Source: Streptomyces pyxinicus
GTDB taxonomy: Bacteria; Actinomycetota; Actinomycetes; Streptomycetales; Streptomycetaceae
DNA: 64,000 bases
Assembly: GCF_024753135.1 (NCBI RefSeq)
Contig: NZ_JANUGP010000012.1
Span: 62,001 to 126,000, forward strand
Reading direction: 5' to 3'
Every line of letters begins with the position of its first letter. Position 1 is the first letter of the stretch. A program made the position numbers and the translations under genes. The notes beneath the pieces were generated by a model. That model was not told where the DNA came from. It was given only the letters and a program-made list of their open reading frames with translations, and did no database searches. Below are positions 22,409-30,373 of the stretch, piece after piece.

Positions 22409-22515
22409 TTGGGCCCCCGGGCGGGGCTGCCTAGCGTGCGAGAGGCGGTCGGCGGCCCGTACCGGACCCGGTGCGACGCCGGCGCTTCCGTTCCCTCCCG
22501 TGCGAAGAGGACCTG

Positions 22516-23748
22516 ATGACTGCACCAGCCGAACCGGCCGACGAGGCCGTGCCGCCGGAGTTCCCGATGCGGCGGGCCTGCCCGTTCAGCCCGCCGGCCG
22601 CCTACGCCGAGCTGCGCGAGAGCGAGCCGGTCGCCCCGGCCCGGCTGAAGGTGAACGGCAAGCGCACCTGGCTGGTCACCCGGCACGACCTGTACAAGAA
22701 GCTGCTGGGCGACGCGCGGGTCAGCGCCAACCTGAAGCTGCCCGGCTACCCGCTTCAGGTGCCGGTGCCCGAGGAGACGCTCCAGTCGGTGCCGCTCACC
22801 TTCCTGTCCATGGACCCGCCGGACCACACCGTGCAACGGCGCATGCTGGCACCGGAGTTCAGCGTGCGGCGGATGCGGGAGCTGCGCGAGCGGGTGCAGC
22901 AGATCGTGGACCAGCAGATCGACCAGCTGCTCGCCAAGGGCGCCGAGAGCCCCGTCGACCTGGTGACCTCCTTCGCGCTGCCCGTGCCGTCCTTCGTCAT
23001 CTGCGAACTGCTCGGTGTCCCCTACGAGGACCACGGCCGGTTCGAGGAGTGGGCCTGGGCCATCATGAACCACGAGGTCAGCGACGAGGACCGGGGCCGC
23101 GCCCACTACGAGCTGGACCGGTACGTGGACGGCCTGGTCACCGCCAAGGAGAGCGCACCGGGCGATGACATGATCAGCCGGCTGATCGAGTTCAACCGGC
23201 ACACGCCCGCCGTGGAGCACTCGGACATCGTCAGCATGTCCAAGCTGATGCTGGTCACCGGGCACGAGACCACCGCCAACATGATCGCGCTGGGCACGCT
23301 GGCCCTGCTGGAGCATCCCGAGCAGCTCGCCGCCCTCCGCGCGGAGCCGGAGCTGATGCCGAAGGCGGTGGAGGAGCTGCTGCGGTTCTTCTCCATCTCC
23401 GACGCGGGCACCGCCCGGGTCGCCCTGGAGGACATCGAGCTGGGGGATGTCACCATCCGGGCCGGCGAGGGCGTCCTGCCGCTGAACAACGCGGCCAACC
23501 ACGACGAGCGGGTCTTCCCCGACCCCGACCGCCTCGACGTGCGCCGCGAGGCCCGCAGCCACCTCGCGTTCGGCTACGGCGTCCACCAGTGCATCGGCCA
23601 GAACCTGGCCCGCCTGGAGCTGGACGTCGTCTACACGACCCTCTTCCGGCGCCTCCCGACGCTGCGGCTCGCCACCCCGGTGGAGAAGCTGCGGTTCAAG
23701 GACGACGCCATCGTCTACGGCCTGTACGAGCTGCCCGTCACCTGGTGA
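22516..23748 (+). CDS. Cytochrome P450 (first of a tandem pair)
   Basis: 410 residues, ATG at 22516 behind GAAGAGG. A soluble bacterial class I P450: I-helix GHETTAN, K-helix EELLRFF (ExxR), heme loop FGYGVHQCIG with Cys359. The style of the sequence (N-terminal CPF, GHETTANMIALG, HLAFGYG) is that of Streptomyces CYP105-like tailoring hydroxylases. Likely to oxidise the macrolactam, probably with the ferredoxin encoded two genes downstream. It shares long identical stretches with the next gene, so the pair arose by duplication. The site of oxidation cannot be predicted from sequence. Confidence 0.95.
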   Translation: MTAPAEPADEAVPPEFPMRRACPFSPPAAYAELRESEPVAPARLKVNGKRTWLVTRHDLYKKLLGDARVSANLKLPGYPLQVPVPEETLQSVPLTFLSMDPPDHTVQRRMLAPEFSVRRMRELRERVQQIVDQQIDQLLAKGAESPVDLVTSFALPVPSFVICELLGVPYEDHGRFEEWAWAIMNHEVSDEDRGRAHYELDRYVDGLVTAKESAPGDDMISRLIEFNRHTPAVEHSDIVSMSKLMLVTGHETTANMIALGTLALLEHPEQLAALRAEPELMPKAVEELLRFFSISDAGTARVALEDIELGDVTIRAGEGVLPLNNAANHDERVFPDPDRLDVRREARSHLAFGYGVHQCIGQNLARLELDVVYTTLFRRLPTLRLATPVEKLRFKDDAIVYGLYELPVTW

Positions 23749-23798
23749 CGCCGTCTCCCTCCCCCCGCCATGTCACCGACACCGTCCGAAAGGCAGCC

Positions 23799-25034
23799 AT
23801 GACCCAGTCCGCCGAAGCCGCGCCCGAGGCCGGGTCGCCGCTCCCGCAGTTCCCGATGCGGCGCACCTGCCCGTTCAGCGAGCCGCGCGAGTACGCCGCG
23901 CTGCGCGAGAGCGAGCCCGTCTCGCGGGCCGCGCTGAAGGTGAACGGCAAACCCACCTGGCTGGTCACCCGGCACGAGGACGTCCGGCGGGTGCTGGGCG
24001 ACGGCCGGGTCAGCTCCAACCTCAAACTGCCCGGCTACCCGCACCAGTTCCACATCCCCGAGGAGATGCTGGCGCAGGTCCGGCTGATGCTGCTGAACAT
24101 GGACCCGCCCGAGCACACCGCGCAACGCCGCATGCTCATCCCGGAGTTCACCGCCCGCCGGGTGCGGGAGCTGCGGCCGCGCATCCAGCAGATCGTGGAC
24201 GAGCACATCGACGCGATGCTGGCGGCGGGCGGCCCGGTGGACCTGGTCACCGCGCTCGCACTGCCGGTGCCCTCGCTGGTGATCTGCGAGCTGCTCGGGG
24301 TGCCGTACGAGGACCACGCCCGGTTCGAGGAGTGGTCGGCGGCGCTGATGAACCACGACCTGAGCCCGGCGGAGTACGGGGCCGCCGTACAGGCGCTGGA
24401 CGCGTACCTCGACAAGCTCGTCACCCTCAAGGAGAGCGAGCCCGGTGACGACCTCATCAGCCGCTTCCTGGAGAAGAACGCCGCCGAGCGGGTCGCCGAC
24501 CACGTGGACGTGGTGACGATGGCCCGGCTGATGCTGGTCGGCGGCCACGAGACCACCGCCAACATGATCGCCCTCGGCGTGCTGGCGCTGCTGCGACACC
24601 CCTCGCAGCTGGCCGAGTTGCGGGCCGATCCGGCGCTGCTGCCCAACGCCGTCGAGGAGTTGCTGCGGGTCTTCTCGATCTCCGACTCCGGTACGGCGCG
24701 GGTGGCGCTGGAGGACGTGGAGGTCGGCGGGGTCACCATCCGGGCCGGCGAGGGCATCCTCGCGCTGAACAACGCGGCCGACCACGACGAGGCGGTGTTC
24801 CCCGACGCGGGCACGCTGGACATCCACCGCAAGGAGGCCCGCGGCCACCTCGCGTTCGGCTACGGCATCCACCAGTGCATCGGCGCCAACCTGGCCCGGG
24901 TGGAGCTGGAGACCGTCTACGGCACGCTGCTGCGCCGCATCCCCGGCCTGCGTCTCGCGGCCGACCCGGAGTCACTGCGTTTCAAGGACGACGCCATGGT
25001 CTACGGCGTCTACGAACTCCCCGTCACCTGGTGA
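23799..25034 (+). CDS. Cytochrome P450 (second of a tandem pair)
   Basis: 411 residues, ATG at 23799, 50 bp after the first P450. I-helix GGHETTAN, K-helix EELLRVF, heme loop FGYGIHQCIG with Cys360. Close paralogue of the upstream P450; differences are concentrated in the region after PEE (the B-C loop) and around the F/G helices, which usually set substrate position. This suggests the two act on different positions of the same product or in sequence. Same operon as the ferredoxin. Confidence 0.95.
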   Translation: MTQSAEAAPEAGSPLPQFPMRRTCPFSEPREYAALRESEPVSRAALKVNGKPTWLVTRHEDVRRVLGDGRVSSNLKLPGYPHQFHIPEEMLAQVRLMLLNMDPPEHTAQRRMLIPEFTARRVRELRPRIQQIVDEHIDAMLAAGGPVDLVTALALPVPSLVICELLGVPYEDHARFEEWSAALMNHDLSPAEYGAAVQALDAYLDKLVTLKESEPGDDLISRFLEKNAAERVADHVDVVTMARLMLVGGHETTANMIALGVLALLRHPSQLAELRADPALLPNAVEELLRVFSISDSGTARVALEDVEVGGVTIRAGEGILALNNAADHDEAVFPDAGTLDIHRKEARGHLAFGYGIHQCIGANLARVELETVYGTLLRRIPGLRLAADPESLRFKDDAMVYGVYELPVTW

Positions 25035-25060
25035 CGGCCGACCCGATCGGAGTACCCCTG

Positions 25061-25252
25061 ATGCGTGTCATCACCGAACGCGACCGGTGCGTGGGGTCCG
25101 GCCAGTGCGCCATGCTCAGCCCCGAGGTGTTCGACCAGGACGACGAGGGCCTGGTCCTGGTGCTGCGGGAGGAGCCGGCCGAGGGCCTGCGCGAGGACCT
25201 TCTGCGGGCCGCCGACCTGTGCCCGTCGCGTGCCATCCGCGTCGACGGCTGA
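25061..25252 (+). CDS. Ferredoxin, 3Fe-4S type, P450 partner
   Basis: 63 residues, ATG at 25061, 26 bp after the second P450. Cysteines at 10, 16 (CVGSGQC) and 54 (CPSRAI) are the three ligands of a [3Fe-4S] cluster; the fourth position of a 4Fe ferredoxin is missing, as usual for actinomycete P450 ferredoxins. It should pass electrons from a ferredoxin reductase encoded elsewhere to the two P450s. Confidence 0.94.
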   Translation: MRVITERDRCVGSGQCAMLSPEVFDQDDEGLVLVLREEPAEGLREDLLRAADLCPSRAIRVDG

Positions 25253-25258
25253 CGGCCC

Positions 25259-25990
25259 GTGCCGGACGGGCTCCGCTCCCCCATCGCGTACGCCGGCCGC
25301 CGCCCTCCGACCCCGCTCGGGGACGCGGGCGGCGGCACGGCCGAGGAGTCCAACGCCCGGCTGCGCGGGCTGGTCGCGGAGGGTGTCACCGGGCTGTCCC
25401 TCCGCTTCGACCGGCCGACCCGGCTGGGGCAGGACTCGGACGCGCCGGCCGCCCGTGGTGAGATCGGCCGGGGCGGTGTGGCGGTCGACTCCCTGGACGA
25501 CATGCGGGTGCTGTGCGCCGGCGTCCCGCTGGACGAGGTCGCGGTGTCGCTGACGGCCGACACCCCGGCGGCGCCCCTCCTGCTGCTGTACCAGCTGGTG
25601 GCGGAGGAGCGCGGCATCCGGCCCGGCCGGCTCACCGGCACCCTGCACCGGGACCTGCCCCGGCCCTCGTCCCGCCTCACCGCCGACCTCGCCGGGTACC
25701 GCGCGGCCGAACTCCCCCGCTGGACCGCCGACCCGCTCGTCACCCGCCCGCGTCCGGCCGAACCGTCCTGCCCGGCCGATCCCGCCGCCGAGGCCCGGCA
25801 GCTCGAACGCCTCGCCAAGCACCGCGCCTGGCGGGACGACGAACGCGTCGACGCCCACCTGACCGGCCTGCGCGCGGCGGCCGAGGGACCGGCCAACGTG
25901 CTGTACCCGATGAAGGAGGCCCTGGCCGCCGGGGCGACGCTGGGCGAGGTCTGCGCCGTACTGCGCCCGCTCACCGGAGGAGAGCGATGA
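25259..25990 (+). CDS. Shortened methylmalonyl-CoA-mutase-like protein, function unknown
   Basis: 243 residues, GTG start six bases after the ferredoxin stop. Residues 27-132 clearly match the N-terminal barrel segment of methylmalonyl-CoA mutase (GTAEESN, TGLSLRFDRPT, DSD, GVAVDSLDDMR, PLDEV, VAEERGI, with GTLHRD where the family has GTVQND). Residues about 178-238 match the end of the catalytic domain (QLERLAKHRA, LRAAAEG, ATLGEVCAVLR). The roughly 300 residues between, which hold most of the barrel and active site, are absent, and there is no B12-binding domain. The frame is open with strongly biased codons, so it is not old debris. It may be a non-catalytic domain or a recent internal deletion. 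Its role in the cluster is unknown. Confidence 0.75.
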   Translation: MPDGLRSPIAYAGRRPPTPLGDAGGGTAEESNARLRGLVAEGVTGLSLRFDRPTRLGQDSDAPAARGEIGRGGVAVDSLDDMRVLCAGVPLDEVAVSLTADTPAAPLLLLYQLVAEERGIRPGRLTGTLHRDLPRPSSRLTADLAGYRAAELPRWTADPLVTRPRPAEPSCPADPAAEARQLERLAKHRAWRDDERVDAHLTGLRAAAEGPANVLYPMKEALAAGATLGEVCAVLRPLTGGER

Positions 25991-26556
25991 GTCCCTGGTG
26001 GCGGTCGGTTCCGCCCCCGAGTGGCTCGCGGGCGTGTTTCGGCACGGCCCAGGACCGTGGGGACGGCGTGAGGGCGGGGTCGAGCAGGTCGGACGTGCCC
26101 GGGCCGGAGTTCTCGTCACCCTCGGCGAAGGCGGCCGCGGTGCGGAAGTCGGTCTCGACCGGACGCAGCTTCGCGATCAGGGGGGCGAGCGGGTAGGTAC
26201 CGGTGAAGCGGGCCCCGGTGTCGGTGACGAGCAGGACCGCGAGCGGACGGTCGTCATCCATGGGCAGGCCGGGGTAGGTGTCGCCGCCCCCGTGCATGAC
26301 CGGCGTCTCGGTCCCGGCGGGCGCGAAGCGGTCCGCGCCGGCCGGCATCAGCAGGTCGGTCCGGGTGCCGGTGTCCTCGCCGTGGCAGTCGTACAGGTAA
26401 ACCTCCAGTGCCTCACCCCGGTGACGGAGCAGGGTGAGTCCCCGCGCGGCCCTGGGGGCGAGCAGCCGCAGGGGGGTCTTGCGCCGGTCGGCGCGGATCC
26501 CGGCCGCCGCTGACGGGTAGTGGGCGCGGCCATGCGTCGAAGCCGTCGCGCGCCAT
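25971..26556 (-). pseudogene. Unrecognised protein-like frame without a proper start (remnant or frameshifted gene)
   Basis: Between the mini-mutase and the SDR a minus-strand frame from about 26520 to its stop at 25971 looks coding: strong G/C third positions and a plausible globular sequence (RGLTLLRHRG, LEVYLYDCHGED, MHGGGDTYPGLPMDDD, LVTDTGARFTGTYPL). No ATG or GTG with an RBS opens it. An ATG at 26556 (MARDGFDA) lies in another frame and would require one frameshift near 26540. I do not recognise the family. It overlaps the 3' end of the convergent mini-mutase by 20 bp. It could be a broken host gene left at a cluster junction or a real gene with a sequence error. The rest of 26557-26653 shows nothing. 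Confidence 0.35.
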
Positions 26557-26653
26557 GGGTATCCGGGTCGCCAGCAGGAAGGAACGTGCGCCCGTCGACT
26601 GCCTCCTCGGGGCGACGGCAACCGGCCGGTCGCCTCGCGCGACAGCCCTCGCC

Positions 26654-27499
26654 CTACTCCCCCGGCCCGGGGCGGGGCCCCGTGAGGGACTGGGCGTGGG
26701 CGAGGAAGGCCGGGAGCCACTGTTCGTAGGAGAGGCCGGACAGGGAGGGGAGGGCCGCCTCCGCGTCCTTGCCGACCGCGGTGTGCAGCGGGGTGCCGGG
26801 GTCGGCGGCGGCGGCGAGGATCGCCTCGGCCACCTCGGCGCAGTCGGCGGCGCCCTCCGCCACCCGGGCGAGGAACCCGTCCAGCCAGGCGTGGTCGGCG
26901 TGGTAGGGCCCGGGGCCGGCGGGGGTCTCGTGGCGGAGGGCGGAGGCGAAGCTGCCCGGTTCGAGGCAGACCACGCGGATGCCGTAGGGCCGGACCTCGG
27001 CGTACAGGGCCTCGCTGAGGGCACCGAGGGCGGCCTTGCTGGCGGCGTAGAACCCGCCGTGCGGCACGGCGTAGGTGCGGCCGGCGAGGGAGGAGACGTT
27101 GACGATGACGCCGCCGCCCCGGGCGCGCATCCCGGGCAGCACGGCGCGGGCCAGGCGGGCCGGCCCCCAGAAGTTGGTCTCCAGCAGGGTACGCGCCAGG
27201 TCGGGCGGCATGGTCTCGACGGGGCCGGTGCGGTCGATCCCGGCGTTGTTGACCAGCACCTCGACGGGTCCGTGCGCCTCGGTCACCGCTTCGACGGCGG
27301 CGGTGACCGAGGTGTCGTCGGTGACGTCGAGGAGCGGGACGTCCAGGGTCAGGTGCTCGGCGCGGGCCCGGTCGAGCAGGTCGCGGGCGGTGCCGGGGGT
27401 GCGGACGCAGGCGTGCACCCGGTCGCCCCGGCGGGCGAACGCCAGCGCGGTCTCCAGGCCGATGCCGCTGCTGCACCCGGTGATCAGGACGGCGGTCAC
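26654..27499 (-). CDS. Short-chain dehydrogenase/reductase
   Basis: 281 residues, GTG start overlapping by 4 bp the stop of the type II thioesterase gene. Classical SDR: NAD(P) motif TGCSSGIG at 7-14, NNAG at 84-87, catalytic Ser at 136-137 (NVSS), YxxxK as Tyr151 and Lys155. Cofactor preference cannot be assigned with confidence. Translational coupling to the thioesterase places it in the macrolactam pathway, where it may reduce or oxidise a carbonyl/hydroxyl of the product, but the substrate is unknown. Confidence 0.92.
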   Translation of the reverse strand: MTAVLITGCSSGIGLETALAFARRGDRVHACVRTPGTARDLLDRARAEHLTLDVPLLDVTDDTSVTAAVEAVTEAHGPVEVLVNNAGIDRTGPVETMPPDLARTLLETNFWGPARLARAVLPGMRARGGGVIVNVSSLAGRTYAVPHGGFYAASKAALGALSEALYAEVRPYGIRVVCLEPGSFASALRHETPAGPGPYHADHAWLDGFLARVAEGAADCAEVAEAILAAAADPGTPLHTAVGKDAEAALPSLSGLSYEQWLPAFLAHAQSLTGPRPGPGE

Positions 27500-28251
27500 G
27501 GCCGTGCCGCCCGGTCGGCGAGGAGGGCGAGGATGTCCTTCTGGTGGGCGGTCAGGTAGAAGTGGCCGCCTTCGAACACGCGGAACTCGAAGGTTCCGTC
27601 GGTGTGCCGCGACCAGGCGCGCGCCTCGGCCACGGTGACCTTGGGGTCGGCGTCGCCGACCAGGCCGACGATCGGGCAGGTCACATTCGGGCCGGCTTCG
27701 TAGCGGTAGGTCTCGGCGATGCGGTAGTCGGCGCGGATCGCGGGCAGGGCCATGCGGATGAGTTCGACGTCGTCGAGGATCGCCGCGTCGGTACCGCTGA
27801 GCTGCCGCATCTCCTCCACGAGCCCGTCGTCGTCGCGCAGGTGCACGCTCTCGTCGCGCGGGCAGGAGGGGGCGCGGCGGGCGGAGGCGACCAGGGCGCG
27901 CGGGACGATGCCGTGCTCGTGTTCGAGGCGGCGGGCGATCTCGAAGCCGAGGCTCGCGCCCATGCTGTGGCCGAACAGGACGAGGGGGCGGTCCGTCCAG
28001 GGCAGCAGGACGTCGGTGATCCGCTCGGCGAGGTCGCCGATGCTGGTGGCGGGGGGCTCGCCGCGCCGGTCCTGGCGGCCGGGGTACTGCACACACAGCA
28101 CGTCCACGGAGTCCGGCATGCTCGCGGAGACCGGGTGGTAGAAGGTCGCCGAGCCGCCGGCGTGGGGCAGGCACACCAGCCTGGCCGGCGCGTCCGGGCG
28201 GGGGTGGTAGCGGCGGAGCCACAGGCGGTCCTGCTCGGCGAGCGTGGTCAT
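27496..28251 (-). CDS. Type II thioesterase (PKS editing)
   Basis: 251 residues, ATG at 28251 with GAAGGA about 12 bases upstream. Alpha/beta hydrolase of the TEII family: CLPHAGGSA (residues 28-35), YPGRQDR, nucleophile in GHSMGAS (Ser96), Asp in GDADPKV, His in GGHFYL. It removes aberrant acyl groups from stalled PKS carrier proteins. First gene of a two-gene operon with the SDR, preceded by a copy of the cluster operator repeat. Confidence 0.95.
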   Translation of the reverse strand: MTTLAEQDRLWLRRYHPRPDAPARLVCLPHAGGSATFYHPVSASMPDSVDVLCVQYPGRQDRRGEPPATSIGDLAERITDVLLPWTDRPLVLFGHSMGASLGFEIARRLEHEHGIVPRALVASARRAPSCPRDESVHLRDDDGLVEEMRQLSGTDAAILDDVELIRMALPAIRADYRIAETYRYEAGPNVTCPIVGLVGDADPKVTVAEARAWSRHTDGTFEFRVFEGGHFYLTAHQKDILALLADRAARP

Positions 28252-28380
28252 GGGGCGGGTGTGTCCTTCCTCGGCGTGGGCCGCCGGGCGGCGGCCTCGG
28301 CTCAGGGCGCGTGCCCCGGCAGTCTCACCCGCCCGCACCGGCCAGGAACACCCCTACCGACCCCGACAGCGTTGCGCGCC
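28252..28380 (-). promoter_or_regulatory. Promoter region of the thioesterase-SDR operon
   Basis: 129 bp between the response regulator stop and the thioesterase start. It carries the direct repeat at 28351-28366 and the RBS GAAGGA. No further structure recognised. Confidence 0.5.
28351..28366 (-). promoter_or_regulatory. Putative cluster operator, TCGGGG-N4-TAGGGG (thioesterase operon)
   Basis: The plus strand reads CCCCTACCGACCCCGA. Read towards the thioesterase gene this is TCGGGG, 4 bases, TAGGGG: one half perfect, the other one base off, with the same 10-bp period and orientation as the three other sites, 100 bp before the start codon. Confidence 0.5.
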
Positions 28381-29025
28381 TCACGCGTTGAGGTAGGCGA
28401 GGACGGCGAGGACCCGGCGGTTGCTGTCGCTGTCGGGCGGCAGCATCAGCTTGGTGAAGATGTTGGAGATGTGCTTCGCGGCGGCGCCCTCGGTGACGGT
28501 GAGCCGCTGTGCGATCGCCGTGTTGGAGCAGCCCTCCGCCATCAGCTCCAGCACCTCGCGTTCGCGTGCGGTGAGCGCGGCCAGCGGTTCGTCCCGGGAG
28601 TGGCTGGTCATGAGCTGGGCGACGACGGCCGGGTCCATGGCGGTGCCGCCGGCCGCGACCCGCCGTACGGCGTCGATGAACTGCTCGTCGTCCAGCACGC
28701 TGTCTTTGAGCAGGTAGCCGATGCCGCCGGTGCCGTCGGCGAGCAGTTCGCGGGCGTACATCTGCTCGACGTGCTGGGACAGGACGAGGATGGGCAGGCC
28801 GGGCTGTTCCCGGCGGGCGCGCAGGGCGGCCTGCAGGCCCTCGGTGGTGAAGGTCGGGGGCAGTCGTACGTCGACCACGGCGACGTCGGGCCGGTGTGCG
28901 GTGATCGCGGCGGCGAGGTCGGTGCCGTTGTCGACGGCGGCGACCACCTCGAAGTCGTACGCCTCCAGGAGTTGGATGATCCCCTGCCTCAGGAGGAAGA
29001 GGTCTTCGGCGAGGACAACGCGCAC
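28381..29025 (-). CDS. LuxR/NarL-family response regulator
   Basis: 214 residues, GTG start at 29025 (GGAG RBS), overlapping the kinase gene by 37 bp. Receiver domain with acidic pair ED at 7-8, phospho-acceptor Asp52 (VVDVRLPP) and Lys in YLLKDS. C-terminal LuxR helix-turn-helix (LTAREREVLELMAEG, NTAIAQRL, AAKHISNIFTKL). It should act with the histidine kinase encoded upstream and may control the adjacent ABC exporter. It lies between the exporter and the biosynthetic genes, so regulation of the cluster is possible but not shown. Confidence 0.94.
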   Translation of the reverse strand: MRVVLAEDLFLLRQGIIQLLEAYDFEVVAAVDNGTDLAAAITAHRPDVAVVDVRLPPTFTTEGLQAALRARREQPGLPILVLSQHVEQMYARELLADGTGGIGYLLKDSVLDDEQFIDAVRRVAAGGTAMDPAVVAQLMTSHSRDEPLAALTAREREVLELMAEGCSNTAIAQRLTVTEGAAAKHISNIFTKLMLPPDSDSNRRVLAVLAYLNA

Positions 29026-30287
29026 GGCAGCTCCAGCTTCATCACGGTCGGACCGCCCGGAGGGCTGTCGATCTCCAGGGTCCCGTCAAAGGATGCCAGC
29101 CGGCGCCGGATGCCCGCGAGGCCGCTCCCGGCCGTCACGTCCGCGCCACCGCGGCCGTCGTCGCTCACCCGTGCGCGCAGGGTGTCCTCCGCGCGCCAGG
29201 CGACGATCTCGACGCGCTGGGCGTCGGCGTGTTTGAGGGCGTTGGCGAGGAGTTCGGACACGGCGAAGTACACGGCGGACTCGACCGGGTCGGGCAGTGG
29301 CCCGGGCAGGTCGGCCACCACCGTGACGTCGAGCGGACTGGCGAGGCCGAGGGCGCGCAGGGCGTCGCCGAGGCCGCGTTCGGCGAGGACCGGCGGGTGG
29401 ATGCCGCGTACCAGGTCGCGCAGTTCGCGCAGGGCCTGCACGGAGGAGGTGCGGGCCTCGCGCAGCAGTCGGCGGGCCAGCTCCGGATCCTGGGCCATCT
29501 TGCGTTCGACGGCGCCGAGTTGCAGGCCGAGGCCGACCAGGCGGGCCTGCGCGCCGTCGTGCAGGTCGCGTTCGATACGGCGCAGTTCCGCCGCCTGGAT
29601 GTCGAGGGCGCCGGACCGGGTCTCGGCCAACTGCTCGACACGCAGGGCGAGTCGGGAGCCGCGGGTCGGGCCGAGCAGGAAACGCACGAAGTAGGCGTAG
29701 CCCTTGAGGACGGGCGCTCCGAGGAACACCCAGCCGGTGAGGACGACGAGCGCGAGCAGGGCGGCGGCGAGGGCGGTGGGCCAGCTGTCGACGGTGACGG
29801 AGGCGTACCAGCGGCCGTGTCCGTCGGCGGCGAGGGGCCGCCACAGGCCGCAGGCCAGGAACAGGCCCTCCCCCGCTTAGTAGAGGAGTGCGGCCGGTAC
29901 GAACCCCACCAGTCCGACGACGCAGTTGAGCAGCAGCCACAGCAGGTCCCGCCAGGTGGCGGGGTCGGCGAGGATCCACTTGCAGCGGCGCGTCCAGCCG
30001 ACGATGTCCCGCTCGATCTCCTGCGGCTCGGGCCGGTAGGGCCGCTCCACCGGTACCCCGGAGCGGGTCGCCGCACGCCGGTTGAGGTCGCACAGCCAGC
30101 GTACGGACCGGGTCAGGTAGGGCAGGGCGAGGAAGCCGATGCCGATCAGGCACAGGACGATGAAGTAGCCGGTGGTGACGAACAGGACGATCGAGAGCAG
30201 GGCGCCGCCGGCGATCGCCACGCCGACCAGGGTGTCCAGGGCGGCCCGGCCGAGCCGGCCGCGCCAGGTGACCGGCACAGTCTTCAT
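28989..30287 (-). pseudogene. Sensor histidine kinase (NarL/DesK type) interrupted by an in-frame TAA
   Basis: ATG at 30287 (GGGAG upstream). The first 136 codons give two transmembrane segments (about 15-62) and a third near 112-135, then TAA at 29879-29877. The same frame continues unshifted with AGEGLFLACGLW, a fourth membrane segment, and a complete kinase: HisKA_3 motif ERDLHDGAQ, N-box SELLANALKHAD, G1 DDGRGG and G2 GSGLAGIRRR. A single base change (for example TAC to TAA) explains the break. An internal ATG at 29729 could start a soluble kinase fragment. The gene may be a pseudogene, a two-piece system, or a sequencing error. Its 3' end overlaps the response regulator, as usual for cognate pairs. 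Confidence 0.87.
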
Positions 30288-30324
30288 GCGCTCATGCTCC
30301 CATCCCCGGCGGCCGGTCGAGAGG

Positions 30325-30359
30325 GGGCCGCCCCCGCCCGGGGGAAGCGGGGACGGCCC
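30325..30359 (-). terminator. Strong GC hairpin after the exporter permease
   Basis: Arms 30325-30337 and 30347-30359 pair over 13 bp with one mismatch around a 9-base loop, 14 bases after the permease stop. No T-run follows. It would separate the exporter transcript from the kinase-regulator pair. Confidence 0.6.
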
Positions 30360-30373
30360 GGTCAGGGGGAGGG

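Larger units (their letters stand above)
22187..22515. promoter_or_regulatory. Divergent promoter region between starter-unit operon and P450 operon
   Basis: A 329-bp non-coding region separating the minus-strand aminopeptidase operon from the plus-strand P450 operon. It contains two copies of the TAGGGG-N4-TAGGGG repeat in opposite orientation, each oriented the same way relative to its own gene, and the RBS GAAGAGG at 22504-22510 for the first P450. No clear -35/-10 pair stands out by eye. Confidence 0.75.

Noticed and set aside
25998-26513. Plus-strand gene after the mini-mutase
   Set aside because: The translation is Gly/Val-rich with no recognisable pattern, whereas the opposite strand has normal amino acid composition and biased third positions.
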